Source: Acidobacteriota bacterium (GTDB lineage Bacteria; Acidobacteriota; Vicinamibacteria; Vicinamibacterales; 2-12-FULL-66-21). Taken from it: a stretch of DNA of 64,000 nt. The stretch lies in contig QHWT01000074.1 in NCBI GenBank assembly GCA_003222675.1, positions 1 to 64,000 of the forward strand, in the 5' to 3' direction. Below are positions 8,354-17,865 of this stretch, piece after piece. Numbering within the stretch: position 1 is the first letter of the stretch; each line of letters opens with the position of its first letter. Both the position numbers and the translations under genes were made by a program. The notes beneath the pieces are model-generated. The model was not told the DNA's origin. It saw only the letters and a list, made by a program, of their open reading frames with translations, and did no database searches.

Positions 8354-9721
8354 GCGATCGAGTGGAAGATGCACACAGCGAGCGCTGCCGCGGCTGATGT
8401 GTTGATGAAGTTCAGCATGTCGTTATTGAGGAACCCAGGGGCTTCCAGGGTCGCGCCGAGCCAGCTCTCGAGCAGCGCTCCGAGCGTCGCGGCAATGACG
8501 ATCGGCAGGAGGGCCGCGGCCGGCGTGATGCCGAGCGCGATCGCGATCGCCGCGAGCGCGAATGCGCCGGCGATGCCCGCCGCCGTGCCTTCGAGTGAAC
8601 GTGCCGGGGGGCACCCGACCGAGTGTCGTCATCGACCAGGTGCGGCGGCCCCACGCCTTGCCGATCTCACTCGCGATGGTATCGCTGCCCCCTGAGGTCA
8701 GCGCGGCGGCGAACGCGATGCGCGCCACCAGCGGGTCAGCCGCAAGCAGCACGAGCAAGGCCGCGAGCGCCGCGACGCCGGTGTTGGCGATTGCATTGCC
8801 CGCGCCCCGGCGGCCGCCGCGTTCTTCCGCGATGCCGAGGATCATCTTGCGCTGCCATCCCATGCGCGATGTGATTGCCGCGGACAAGAATGTGACGAGC
8901 AACAGCACCCATCCGGGCCATCCGAGCGCGCTGAAAATCACGATCCCGATGATCGACCCGGCGAGCGCACCGGAGACGGAAACGGTTCGCGCGCGATACC
9001 CCGTCCACGCGACGGCGATGTTTGCGACGAGCGCCCAGGCCAGCCGCGACCGCACCATGGCGGACGCGTCGTGCGCGCGCGAGGCATCGATCAGCGACGC
9101 GAGCCACAACACCGCGCCGGCGCTGATTGCCACCGTCAGGTTATCGTCGAGGCGCACGGGCATCGTTTCGACCGCGGCGGCGACGAGCGCGGCGGCGAGC
9201 GGGGCGGCGAGCGTGAACGCCAGCGGGGGCGCGGGCTGCACCGCGCCGCGGCACCACCACGCGAGGAATACGCCCCCCGCGCCGCCAACGACCGCGAACG
9301 CAGCGCTCCCCGCGAAAGTCTTCTCGCGGTTCCACGGCCACCGCGGTCCGTCGATCGCGCGACCGGCAAGCGTGGCCGAACCGTCACCGAGGGCGAGGAT
9401 GCCCCACGCCGCGGCAGCGATGTCGGGCCGTCCGGGAAATGCCAGCAGCAGCAGCAGCACGGCAATTGGATACAGCACAATGCCGTGCAGCGGGCGCGCC
9501 TCGTCGCCGGGTCGAAAGAGTCCGCGTGCGATCCGCGGCAGCGCGAACACGTTGAACGCGACCGCGGCCCCGCCGATCGCGATCGCCTGCCACCACGTCA
9601 GCCAGCGCAGCAGCAGCGCGAAACCGCCCATGGCCATATGGACGATCTGCCGGGCCGTTTCCGAATGAGACGCCTTCGGAGCCTGGCCGGCCGAAGCCCC
9701 GAACGGGTGAGGGCGGGTCAT
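8350..9721 (-). CDS. Prenol kinase (VTE5-like) fused to DUF92 (VTE6-like), frameshifted
   Basis: The N-terminal half resembles CTP-dependent phytol/dolichol kinases: residues around 110-140 read ALGDGSATLAGR and PWNREKTFAGSAAF, the family hallmark. The C-terminal half is a DUF92 domain with TSGGSDTIASEIGKAWG and GRVPPGT. DUF92 includes plant VTE6, a phytyl-phosphate kinase. Near 8600 the frame breaks: after VPPGT the expected EGAV block is missing (about 11 nt by comparison with the family), and the DUF92 ending SLEGTAAG...NTSAAAA continues in another frame to a TGA at 8350-8352. Its start overlaps the upstream reductase by ATGA, and its restored stop overlaps the UbiA start. Either a real mutation or an assembly error. 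Confidence 0.75.
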
Positions 9722-10680
9722 CGTCGCGCCGATTGTTCCTCGATGACCGCCGCGCGCCAGAACGACAGCAGGTCCGACAGCGTCCGCTCGATGGGAATCG
9801 CGGGCTCCCAACCCGTCTCCCGGTTGATGCGCGCCGGGCTGCCGAGCACCACCGGGTTGTCGCTCGCGCGCAGGCGCGCGGGATCCACTTCGATATTCAC
9901 GTGAACGCGGGCCAGCGAAAGGAGGATGTCCAACAGTTCGCGAATGCGAAACGCGCGGCCGCTGCAGACGTTGTACGGTCGACGGGGCCGGCCGTGCTCG
10001 GCGAGCGCGCGATACGCGCGTACGGTATCGCGGACGTCCGTGAGGTCGCGGCGTGCATCGAGATTGCCGACGCGAAGAATCGGCTCGGACAATCCCGCTT
10101 CGACCTCCGCCAGCTGTTTCGCGAATGCCGACGTGACAAACGCCGGCCCCTGGCGCGGCCCCGCGTGGTTGAATGGACGTGCGAGCAGCACCGGCAGGGG
10201 CGATTGGGCCGCGAGCATCTCCTGCGCAAGTTTGCTCACGCCGTACGGGCTCGTCGGCCCGATCGGAGAATCTTCGGCGATCGCGTCGGACGAAGGGCGG
10301 TAGATCAGCGCGGACCCGGCGATCACGATACGCGCGTCGAGCGCGAGATGCCGCGCGCTCTCCAGCAGATAGTGGGTCGCGAGCACGTTGCCGCGGAGGG
10401 CCGCCACGGGCTCCTGCCACGACCGGTGATCGTCGGCAAAGCCCGCACAGTGATAAATGACCGCGGGTCGTGCCGCTTCGAGCGCCGCGCCAACCGACGT
10501 GCGATCGAGCAGATCGACGGCGCGCCATCGAATGCGTGCGTCAGAGGCCAGCGCGGGATCGACCGGGCGTCCGCGCGCGTTGGACCACGCGTGCACATCC
10601 ACGTCGTCGCTGAGCAGGCTCTCGAGCAGATGACGCCCCGCGAACCCCGTCGCGCCCGTGATCAACGGAATGCCGGCCAC
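9718..10680 (-). CDS. NAD(P)-dependent sugar epimerase/reductase (RMD-like SDR)
   Basis: The 320-residue product is an extended short-chain dehydrogenase. The Rossmann motif TGATGFAG begins near residue 8, and the catalytic YxxxK is in SPYGVSK. The block RPFNHAGPRQGPAFV and the following AFAKQLAEVEAG are typical of GDP-6-deoxy-4-keto-hexose reductases. Lying directly downstream of rfbA/rfbC/rfbB-type genes, it probably reduces the 4-keto group of a nucleotide 6-deoxyhexose, filling the role of RfbD. Sugar identity is inferred, not shown. Its stop overlaps the next gene by ATGA. Confidence 0.82.
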   Translation of the reverse strand: MAGIPLITGATGFAGRHLLESLLSDDVDVHAWSNARGRPVDPALASDARIRWRAVDLLDRTSVGAALEAARPAVIYHCAGFADDHRSWQEPVAALRGNVLATHYLLESARHLALDARIVIAGSALIYRPSSDAIAEDSPIGPTSPYGVSKLAQEMLAAQSPLPVLLARPFNHAGPRQGPAFVTSAFAKQLAEVEAGLSEPILRVGNLDARRDLTDVRDTVRAYRALAEHGRPRRPYNVCSGRAFRIRELLDILLSLARVHVNIEVDPARLRASDNPVVLGSPARINRETGWEPAIPIERTLSDLLSFWRAAVIEEQSARR

Positions 10681-10722
10681 GCCAAAAATTGTGTTGATCC
10701 GTGAGATCCGTGAGATCCGTGG

Positions 10723-11739
10723 TTATGAACGGGTGCTGCCGTACTGATCCTGGTAGTACTTGCGGAATGCCGGATCCTGATCCTTGATCGGGCGCCACCA
10801 GGATTCGTTGTTGCGGTACCACGTGACGGTATCCGCGAGTCCCTCGTCGAACGCCACCTGCGGCCGCCAGCCGAGCGACTGCAGCTTCGACGTGTCGAGC
10901 GAATAACGGCGATCGTGGCCGGGGCGATCCGCGACGGGCTTGATCAGCGACTCCGGCCTGCCGACCAGCTGGAGGATCCGACGCGTCAGGTCGACGTTCC
11001 GCACCTGGTTGCCGCCGCCGATGTTGTAGACCTCGCCATCGATGCCGCGTTCGATCGCGACGTCGAGCCCGCGACAGTGATCCAGCACGTACAGCCAGTC
11101 ACGCTCGTTCAAGCCGTCGCCGTAGAGCGGCACCGGAATGTCGTCAACCGCGTTCGTAATGAAGAGCGGGATGATTTTTTCGGGAAACTGGTTCGGCCCG
11201 TAGTTGTTGGACGCGCGCGTGATGATCACAGGCACCGTGTAGGTGGCCCAGTAGCTGTAGGCGAGGCGGTCCGCCCCCGCCTTGCTCGCGGAATAAGGGT
11301 TGCGCGGCTTCAATTCATCGGTTTCGCGGCTGGCGCCCGATGGAACGCTGCCATAGACCTCGTCGGTTGAAATCTGCACGAACCGCCGGAGCTTCGGCGT
11401 CTGGCGCGCGGCCTCGAGCAGCACGAACGTTCCGTAGACATCGGTCGTAATGAACTCACCGGCGTTTGCGATCGATCGATCGACGTGGGTCTCGGCCGCG
11501 AAGTGCACCACAAGTTCCGACTCGCGCACGAGCGGTCCGGCGACTGACGGGTCCGCGACGTCTCCCTTCACGAACTCGTGACGCGGATGCTCCATCACAC
11601 CCTGCAGGTTCTCCAGTCGGCCGGCATACGTCAGCTTGTCGAGCGTGGTGATCCGCCAGTCGGGGTGGGTCGCCAGCGCATAGCGGACGAAATTCGATCC
11701 GATGAAACCGGCGCCGCCCGTGACGAGCACGTTAACCAT
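10723..11739 (-). CDS. rfbB: dTDP-glucose 4,6-dehydratase
   Basis: A 338-residue extended SDR converting dTDP-glucose to dTDP-4-keto-6-deoxyglucose. It has TGGAGFIGSN at residues 7-16, HFAAETHVDRSI, the catalytic STDEVYG triad region and YSASK (Tyr and Lys of the active site). The C-terminal GHDRRYSLD motif is also present. Length and motifs match RfbB/RmlB throughout. It overlaps the end of the upstream RfbC-like gene by 8 bp, indicating co-transcription. The 42-nt spacer after it contains GAGATCCGT repeats. Confidence 0.95.
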   Translation of the reverse strand: MVNVLVTGGAGFIGSNFVRYALATHPDWRITTLDKLTYAGRLENLQGVMEHPRHEFVKGDVADPSVAGPLVRESELVVHFAAETHVDRSIANAGEFITTDVYGTFVLLEAARQTPKLRRFVQISTDEVYGSVPSGASRETDELKPRNPYSASKAGADRLAYSYWATYTVPVIITRASNNYGPNQFPEKIIPLFITNAVDDIPVPLYGDGLNERDWLYVLDHCRGLDVAIERGIDGEVYNIGGGNQVRNVDLTRRILQLVGRPESLIKPVADRPGHDRRYSLDTSKLQSLGWRPQVAFDEGLADTVTWYRNNESWWRPIKDQDPAFRKYYQDQYGSTRS

Positions 11740-12200
11740 CTTTGCGCGTCCAGTCGTACGGCAGGGTGCCGTGCGGCTCCAGCCGGTATTCGTCCGGATC
11801 GGAATACTGGTAAGGCTCGGTCGGGACGTTCACGACGAGCGACGGTTCCGTTCTGATGCACTTCCAGCCGTGATACACGAGATTCGGCACGCGCACCAGC
11901 ACCGGGTTCTGCGAGCCGATGAAGAATTCGTTGATGGCGCCCTGTGTTGGTGATCCTTCGCGCGTGTCGACGAGCACGAGCTTGACCATACCCATGTTTG
12001 TGATAGTGCCAGGCCTTCACGACGCCCGGGTAGGTCCCTGACACGTATACCTGGCCGAACTTCTCGAACAGCTCGTGATCATCCGCGCGGAGGATCTCCA
12101 TCAACCAGCCGCGCTCATCCGGCATCAGCCGGAGCCTCCTGGTGACCGCGTCGTGAATCGGGATCTTCGTCGTAACAGCGAACTTCGCAGGTGCAGACAT
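11732..12200 (-). CDS. dTDP-4-dehydrorhamnose 3,5-epimerase-like protein, frameshifted
   Basis: Two frames together give a complete cupin-fold sugar epimerase relative. The N-terminal part runs from MSAPAKFAVTT to VVKAWHYHK and the C-terminal part from MVKLVLVDTREGSPT to LPYDWTRKDG. Family members normally read KAWHYHK, then about 11 residues (KQTDNFVCV-like), then GMVKLVL. Here only seven nucleotides separate the two blocks near 12000, so roughly 26 nt appear to be missing and the frame is broken. The start has a good AGGAG 4 nt upstream. It should supply the 3,5-epimerase step of the dTDP-sugar pathway if the frameshift is a sequencing error. Confidence 0.72.
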
Positions 12201-12223
12201 TATTCTCCTACGCTCGATGGGGC

Positions 12224-12260
12224 CACTCCCAGCTTCCAGCTTCCAGCTTCCAGCTCTCAG
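12224..12260. repeat. Heptamer array (CAGCTTC)
   Basis: Five consecutive 7-bp units, CAGCTTC three to four times and then CAGCTCT and CAGCTAC, fill the gap between the RmlA-type gene and the RfbC-like gene and run into the rmlA stop codon. Confidence 0.75.
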
Positions 12261-13328
12261 CTACCAACGTATTCCGACTTCCGAATTGTCGCCCAGCATG
12301 AAGCGATACGCGGACGGCTTCACGGGCAGCCGGTGGATCTTCACGTTGCGGCCGATCAGGCTGTCCTCGACCCGATTGGCGATGTCGCTGATGATGCTGC
12401 CCTCGAGGACGATGCTGTGCTCGACCTCGGAGTCGCGGATCTCAGTTCCGCTGCCGATCGACGTGAACGGCCCGACATACGCGTGAATGATCCGCGCGTC
12501 CGCGCCAATCACGACCGGCCCGCGGATCACCGAGCGCTCGACGACCGCGCCCGCTTCGATCACCACTTTACCCTCGACGCGCGACTCGGCGTCGACGCAT
12601 CCGTCCACGCGCCGCACGATCGTGTCGAGGATCAACCGGTTGGCTTCGAGCATGTCCTCGAGCTTGCCCGTGTCCTTCCACCAGCCGTCGACCAGGTGCG
12701 GACGCACCTCGAGACCGCGATCGATGAGATCCTGGATGGCATCGGTGATCTCCAGCTCGTTGCGGAAGCTCGGTTTGATGCGCTTCACGGACTCGAAGAC
12801 CGCCGGCGAAAAGAGATACACGCCCACCAGCGCGAGGTCGCTCTTCGGCTCCTTCGGTTTCTCGACGAGCCGCACGACGCGGCCGTTCGCCAGTTCCGCG
12901 ACGCCGAACATCTGCGGATCCGGTACCCGCGTGAGCAGGATCTCGGCGGCAGGCGCTTGCGCGATGAACTCATCGACGAATCCGTTGATCCCCTTGTTCA
13001 AGAGATTGTCGCCGAGATACATCACGAATGAATCGGTGCCGATGAACGGCTCGCTGATGAGGACCGCGTGCGCGAGTCCGCGCGGCGCGTCCTGCTCGAT
13101 ATAGGTGATGCGGACGTTCCACCTCGAGCCATCGCCCACGGCGGCGCGAATCTCCGCCTGCGTGTCGCCGACCACCATCCCGATGTCGCGGATCCCAGCG
13201 GCAGCGAGCGATTCGATGCCGTAGAAGAGCACCGGCTTGTTGGCGACCGGGACGAGCTGTTTTGCGCTCGTGTACGTCAGCGGCCGCAGGCGAGTGCCCT
13301 TGCCGCCGCTGAGGATCAGTCCCTTCAT
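12261..13328 (-). CDS. rfbA: Glucose-1-phosphate thymidylyltransferase, long form
   Basis: A 355-residue nucleotidyltransferase forming dTDP-glucose from dTTP and glucose-1-phosphate. The signature LSGGKGTRLRPLTYTSAKQL begins at residue 5. GDN (near 109) and EKP (near 168) complete the active site. About 100 C-terminal residues form a left-handed beta helix with hexapeptide-like repeats (VEGKVVIEAGAVVERSVI), which makes this the long StrD-like type. Its start overlaps the lptD stop by ATGA, tying sugar-nucleotide synthesis to LPS export. Confidence 0.9.
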   Translation of the reverse strand: MKGLILSGGKGTRLRPLTYTSAKQLVPVANKPVLFYGIESLAAAGIRDIGMVVGDTQAEIRAAVGDGSRWNVRITYIEQDAPRGLAHAVLISEPFIGTDSFVMYLGDNLLNKGINGFVDEFIAQAPAAEILLTRVPDPQMFGVAELANGRVVRLVEKPKEPKSDLALVGVYLFSPAVFESVKRIKPSFRNELEITDAIQDLIDRGLEVRPHLVDGWWKDTGKLEDMLEANRLILDTIVRRVDGCVDAESRVEGKVVIEAGAVVERSVIRGPVVIGADARIIHAYVGPFTSIGSGTEIRDSEVEHSIVLEGSIISDIANRVEDSLIGRNVKIHRLPVKPSAYRFMLGDNSEVGIRW

Positions 13329-15628
13329 CGGGTCTGCCCTCCGAACGCGCCGAACAGGTTCGAGAATGACCCGATGCCGGCGAGCGTGAAGGAGAGATTG
13401 AACCGATGATCCTGCGGCACGCCGACGAAGGCATTCGTGCCGAAATTGAAGGACTGATACTCCGCGGCAATCCCGCAGCACTGCGAGTTGTAGTACACGA
13501 CGTAGCGCTGGTTCGCGTACGTGTGGCGCTGAAGATCGTAGCTGAACGTGTAGGTGCCGCCCACGGCGTTGCCTGGCTTTCTGATGCTGGTTGCGGACTG
13601 GAGAGACTGCGTCGCCGCACTCACGATGTTGAAACCTGGCAGGTCGGGCACAAAGCGGCGCTGACTCCATCCCGCGGTCGCCTGCACCCATCCTTTGCTG
13701 ACCATGCCGTTGGCTGTCAGCGTCTGCAGCGCATGGACATCCGTGTTGTACTCCGCCCTGAACGTGCCGTCCACGCCGCTGGCGGGCGCCGCATGCACGA
13801 GCAGTGTCACCGGGCTCAAATGCGATCTGGGTGTCTGGCTGTTGAAGCCTGATTGTGAGAACGGATCGTATTTGCTGGCATCCTGGTTGGTTGAATAGTT
13901 CTGCGAGATGCCAACCGTGAGGATTTCTCTTGCCGATCCTTTCTTCGCGTACAACCGATTGTTGAGCCCGTAGGTAATACGCGTGTTGCCGAGCGGGTAG
14001 TCGGTTCCGTCGAGTTTCACGATTTGGAAAGCGTTCCGTACATCCGTGATGTGCGAGATGGTGACGGTCGGCTCGATCACGTGCTTGAACTTATCCGCGT
14101 ATCCTCCGCCCGGACGATTGAAGATGCGCGTGAACACCGGGCCGGTGATGCGCGTCGACAGGTCGAAATAGCGACGGCCAATAGGATCGGACGCATTGAT
14201 CTGCAGACTCAGAGTCGAGCTCGGGTCGAGGCTCTCGGTCCAGTACGTCGCCCGCCAGCTCAACGCCGAATTGAACGTGAGAAACTGCCACCGCGTGAAG
14301 GGAAAGCGCAGCGTCGGCAGGAAATCCACGCGCGTCAGGCCGTTGTCTGAACGGGTTTGAGGCCCTGAGCCCGGGTCGGTCACGCGGAGGAGCGTTCCGT
14401 ACTCTCCCGTCGCGCCAAAATAGATTGGCAGCTTTCCAATCGGCTTCTCTGCGCGACTGGCGACGATGCGCGGCAGCGATCCGGTCACGGTCGATCCTGT
14501 GACACCGGTGACAGCATTTGTCGTCAAGTACTCCGTGCGATCGACTGTGCTGTTGAGCGTGATGTCCGCCCAGTTACCGCCAATGTTGATGCCGAATCGC
14601 CGCGTCGTCGACGTCGCCGCATAGAGATTCTGTTGATTGCGCTGCTGCGCCTGCAGGCTCGAGAAATAGTCGGCATTAGCGGCCAGCCGGAAGTTGCGCG
14701 GCAGCGGCTGCGTCATCGTTCCCGAGATCGAATAGCTCTGGCCACCCGGGGTTGTTTTCTGCGTTCCGTTCGACTGCTCGTACGTCGCTTCGTGCTCACG
14801 CAGCAGTTTGATTTGGGTCGACCCGTGCGCACCTGGCCCCTGGATGTAGCGGTACTCGCCGCCGAACTGCTGGCCGGTCTTCGACATGAAGTCGTGGTAG
14901 AACGTCGCGTCCTGGCTGCGGCTGATCGCCCAGAAAAATGCGTTGCTGAACGTCTGTCCCTTGATTGTCGACGCGCCGTAGGTCGGAATCAAAAACCCGG
15001 TTGCGCGATCCTCCTTGTTAATGGGGTAGTAGAAGATCGGCAGGTACATCATCGGCACGCCTTTGACCTTGAGCACTGAATTGGTCAGCAGGGCGTGCTC
15101 GTCGAGCGTTATCGTGACCGAGCCGGCGACCAGCTCCCACCGTGGCGTCGGCTGCACACACGTGGTGAACCCGCCGCGCGTGATGCGATAGGTCTTCGGT
15201 CCGAGCTTCTCGATCGTCTGTCCGTAAAAATACGCGTCGGGTTCCTGCGTCCCGAACAGGCTGCGATCGATTCCGCGGTTTTCCATGTTCGCGATACCGG
15301 AGGCGACGAAGAACGTCCCGGTGCGCGTCCGCGTGTTGAACTCCATCCGATCGGCGGAGATGCGGTTGTTGCTCGAGACGAACAGCACGTTCCCCGACGC
15401 GCGCACGCGGTCGGCGTCGGTGAACACCTCCGCCTCGTCGGCGTAGAACTGCATGTCGTTGCATTCCACGGCAACGTCGCGCAACAACCGATAGTGGTTC
15501 TGGTTGATGCCGACCGAATCCTGGCTGTTTGCGACCCAGACGCGGCATCCGCCCGGTGCGGTTTGCGCGCGGGCGTGCCCGGCCGTCGCGGCGAGCAGGA
15601 GAAGCACGAGGATGCCGATACGACGCAT
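13325..15628 (-). CDS. lptD: LPS-assembly outer membrane protein LptD
   Basis: A 767-residue outer-membrane translocon that inserts lipopolysaccharide into the outer leaflet. A signal peptide (residues 1-22, ending ARAQ) precedes an OstA-type jellyroll (about 30-150) with VECNDMQFYADEAEVF and RVRASGNVLF. A long barrel domain with alternating amphipathic strands follows to the C-terminus. It lacks obvious paired cysteines in the E. coli arrangement. It sits between folC (32 nt gap) and rmlA (ATGA overlap). Presence of LptD supports a diderm LPS-bearing host. Confidence 0.88.
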   Translation of the reverse strand: MRRIGILVLLLLAATAGHARAQTAPGGCRVWVANSQDSVGINQNHYRLLRDVAVECNDMQFYADEAEVFTDADRVRASGNVLFVSSNNRISADRMEFNTRTRTGTFFVASGIANMENRGIDRSLFGTQEPDAYFYGQTIEKLGPKTYRITRGGFTTCVQPTPRWELVAGSVTITLDEHALLTNSVLKVKGVPMMYLPIFYYPINKEDRATGFLIPTYGASTIKGQTFSNAFFWAISRSQDATFYHDFMSKTGQQFGGEYRYIQGPGAHGSTQIKLLREHEATYEQSNGTQKTTPGGQSYSISGTMTQPLPRNFRLAANADYFSSLQAQQRNQQNLYAATSTTRRFGINIGGNWADITLNSTVDRTEYLTTNAVTGVTGSTVTGSLPRIVASRAEKPIGKLPIYFGATGEYGTLLRVTDPGSGPQTRSDNGLTRVDFLPTLRFPFTRWQFLTFNSALSWRATYWTESLDPSSTLSLQINASDPIGRRYFDLSTRITGPVFTRIFNRPGGGYADKFKHVIEPTVTISHITDVRNAFQIVKLDGTDYPLGNTRITYGLNNRLYAKKGSAREILTVGISQNYSTNQDASKYDPFSQSGFNSQTPRSHLSPVTLLVHAAPASGVDGTFRAEYNTDVHALQTLTANGMVSKGWVQATAGWSQRRFVPDLPGFNIVSAATQSLQSATSIRKPGNAVGGTYTFSYDLQRHTYANQRYVVYYNSQCCGIAAEYQSFNFGTNAFVGVPQDHRFNLSFTLAGIGSFSNLFGAFGGQTR

Positions 15629-15660
15629 GGAAACTGCGATAACCGCTTGACGCAGAAGAA

Positions 15661-16908
15661 TTAGCGAAGAATACCATGGGCCAGCCGCTCGCGGACGGGC
15701 CCGATGAGGAAGATCGATCCGGCGACGACCACCGGCAGCCCCGTGGCGCACGCGCGCTGCAGCGCCTCGACCGGATCGGGTGCGACGTCGACGTCGCACC
15801 CCGCGTCGCGCGCGACCGCGGCGAGCGACGCGGCGTCCATCGCGCGCGGAGTGGGAGCCGTCGTGCAGAGCACGCGCCGTGCAACCGGCCGCAGCGCCGC
15901 GAGCATCTCGGCGATCGCCTTGTCCTTCATTGCCGCAAACACGAGCGTCACGCCTTCGGGCGCCGCATCGCGCAGGAACTCCGCAAGCGCGCGAGCGCCG
16001 GCGGGGTTGTGCGCCGCATCGAGCAGCACCCTGCATCCTTGGACGTTGAACGTTTCGAGCCGGCCGGGCCACTTCGTCTCCATCAGTCCCGAGCGGATGG
16101 CCGCTTCATCGACGTGGATTCCCTCGTCGCTCAACGCATCGAGGAGGCGCACGGCAACCGCGGCGTTCGCGGCCTGGTGCCGGCCTGGCAGCGCGAGCGG
16201 CCGTGCAGCGGCAACGCGTGTGGCGACCCCCAGGTCGCGGCCTGCCTCAATCATGATCGCTCCGCGCTCGCGACAGATCGCGGCGATGACGTCCCGGGCC
16301 TCCGCGGGCATCTCTCCGCACACGATTGGAATCCCACGACGTGCAATGCCGGCCTTCTCGCCGGCGATGGAAGCCAGCGAATTCCCCAGCTGCGCCTGGT
16401 GATCGAAGTCGATCGAGACAATCGCGCCGGCGATGGGGGAGACGATGTTCGTGGCGTCGAGGCGTCCGCCGAGGCCGACCTCGAGGACCGCGATCTCGAT
16501 GCCGGCGTCACGAAACAGCTCGAACGCAACCGCGGTCGTGCATTCGAAGAACGTCGGCAGCGCCTCGAGCGTCCGCGACGCGACGAGCTCCTCGACCACC
16601 CGTTGCACGCGGGCCGCGCACCGCGCAAGTGATTGGCTGTCGACCTCGCAGCCGTCTAGGACGAAGCGTTCCTCGAGACGGACGAGGTGTGGCGACGTAT
16701 AACGCGCGACGCGGTGGCCGGCAGCGCGCAGGGCCGTATCGAGCATCGCCGTGACGGAGCCCTTTCCATTCGTGCCGGCGATCAGAACTGATTTGAAAGC
16801 AGCCTCGGGGTGGCCGAGCGCGTCGCACAGCTTCGCCATGTTGGCGAGGCCGAACTTCATGCCAAAGCGCTCGAGACTGAAGAGAAAATCGAGGGGCGCA
16901 GGCCTCAC
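15661..16908 (-). CDS. folC: Folylpolyglutamate synthase / dihydrofolate synthase
   Basis: A 415-residue Mur-ligase-family enzyme that adds glutamate to folates (and possibly to dihydropteroate). The ATP loop GTNGKGSV is at residues 45-52, followed by TSPHLVRLEERF. LEVGLGGRLDATN and the C-terminal LLDAAHNPAG are the other family signatures. Start is GTG, overlapping the accD stop as GTGA, the classical accD-folC arrangement seen in many bacteria. Confidence 0.93.
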   Translation of the reverse strand: MRPAPLDFLFSLERFGMKFGLANMAKLCDALGHPEAAFKSVLIAGTNGKGSVTAMLDTALRAAGHRVARYTSPHLVRLEERFVLDGCEVDSQSLARCAARVQRVVEELVASRTLEALPTFFECTTAVAFELFRDAGIEIAVLEVGLGGRLDATNIVSPIAGAIVSIDFDHQAQLGNSLASIAGEKAGIARRGIPIVCGEMPAEARDVIAAICRERGAIMIEAGRDLGVATRVAAARPLALPGRHQAANAAVAVRLLDALSDEGIHVDEAAIRSGLMETKWPGRLETFNVQGCRVLLDAAHNPAGARALAEFLRDAAPEGVTLVFAAMKDKAIAEMLAALRPVARRVLCTTAPTPRAMDAASLAAVARDAGCDVDVAPDPVEALQRACATGLPVVVAGSIFLIGPVRERLAHGILR

Positions 16909-17843
16909 GGCTTCGGCGGCGCGAGCTCCGCGACAGAAACCGGTAACGCCGCGGCAGCGGCAATGGACGCAGCGGCAACCGCGGCCGCGCGCGCCTCCCG
17001 CGCGGGCGTGCCGAATCGCAGCACGCGCGCGACCGCGTCCTTCATCTCCCGGCGATCGACGATCAGGTCGATCATCCCGCGTTCCAGGAGGAACTCGCTG
17101 CGCTGGAACCCCTCGGGCAGCTTCTGGCGGATGGTCTGTTCGATGACGCGCGGACCGGCGAACCCGATCAGGGCTTTCGGCTCCGCGATGATGACATCGC
17201 CCAGCATCGCAAAGCTCGCCGTCACGCCGCCTGTCGTCGGATCGGTGAGTACCGAGATATACGGGAGCTTCGCGCGATCGAGCCGCGCGAGCGCGGCGCT
17301 GATCTTCGCCATCTGCATCAACGACAGCGCTCCTTCCATCATGCGCGCGCCGCCGGAGCTCGAGACGATCACGACCGGCAGGCGGCGATCGATCGCGCGT
17401 TCGATGGCGCGCGTGATTTTCTCGCCGACCACCACGCCCATGCTCCCGCCGATGAACCCGTACTCCATGGATGCCACGGAGGTTTCGATCCCGTTGATGT
17501 GACCTGTCGCGCAGATGACCGCATCGTTGAGGCCGGTTGCCGCGATGCTTGCGTCGAGGCGTTTCCGGTATGGCTTCGTGTCGATGAACTTCAGCGGATC
17601 GGTCGATTGCAGACCCTCGTCATATTCTTCCCACGCCTTGTCGAAGAGCATGCGCAGGCGTTCCGTCGCGCCGACCCTGAAGTGGTGGGCGCACTTCGTG
17701 CAGACGTTGAGGCTCGCGACCAGGTCTTTGTTGTACAGAATCTCGGCGCACGACGGGCACTTGACCCACAACCCCTCGGGCACCCGGCTCGGCTTGTCGG
17801 ACGGGGACTCGATTGGCTTGCGGACCTTCTTGAACCAGGCCAT
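16905..17843 (-). CDS. accD: Acetyl-CoA carboxylase carboxyltransferase subunit beta
   Basis: The 312-residue beta subunit of the carboxyltransferase that makes malonyl-CoA. A four-cysteine zinc ribbon (Cys29, Cys32, Cys48, Cys51) precedes the crotonase-fold domain with SSSGGARMMEG and GGVTASFAMLGD, matching AccD. About 25 Ala-rich residues at the C-terminus are an extension. accA is not in the window. First gene of the long leftward cluster. Confidence 0.95.
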   Translation of the reverse strand: MAWFKKVRKPIESPSDKPSRVPEGLWVKCPSCAEILYNKDLVASLNVCTKCAHHFRVGATERLRMLFDKAWEEYDEGLQSTDPLKFIDTKPYRKRLDASIAATGLNDAVICATGHINGIETSVASMEYGFIGGSMGVVVGEKITRAIERAIDRRLPVVIVSSSGGARMMEGALSLMQMAKISAALARLDRAKLPYISVLTDPTTGGVTASFAMLGDVIIAEPKALIGFAGPRVIEQTIRQKLPEGFQRSEFLLERGMIDLIVDRREMKDAVARVLRFGTPAREARAAAVAAASIAAAAALPVSVAELAPPKP

Positions 17844-17865
17844 TCAGGTCAGCTTAGCAGAAAGA

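Noticed and set aside
8423-10528. 701-codon minus-strand frame spanning the sugar reductase gene
   Set aside because: Only its middle (from 9721) is the kinase/DUF92 protein; the N-terminal part is a shadow of the reductase frame and the C-terminal part is past the frameshift.
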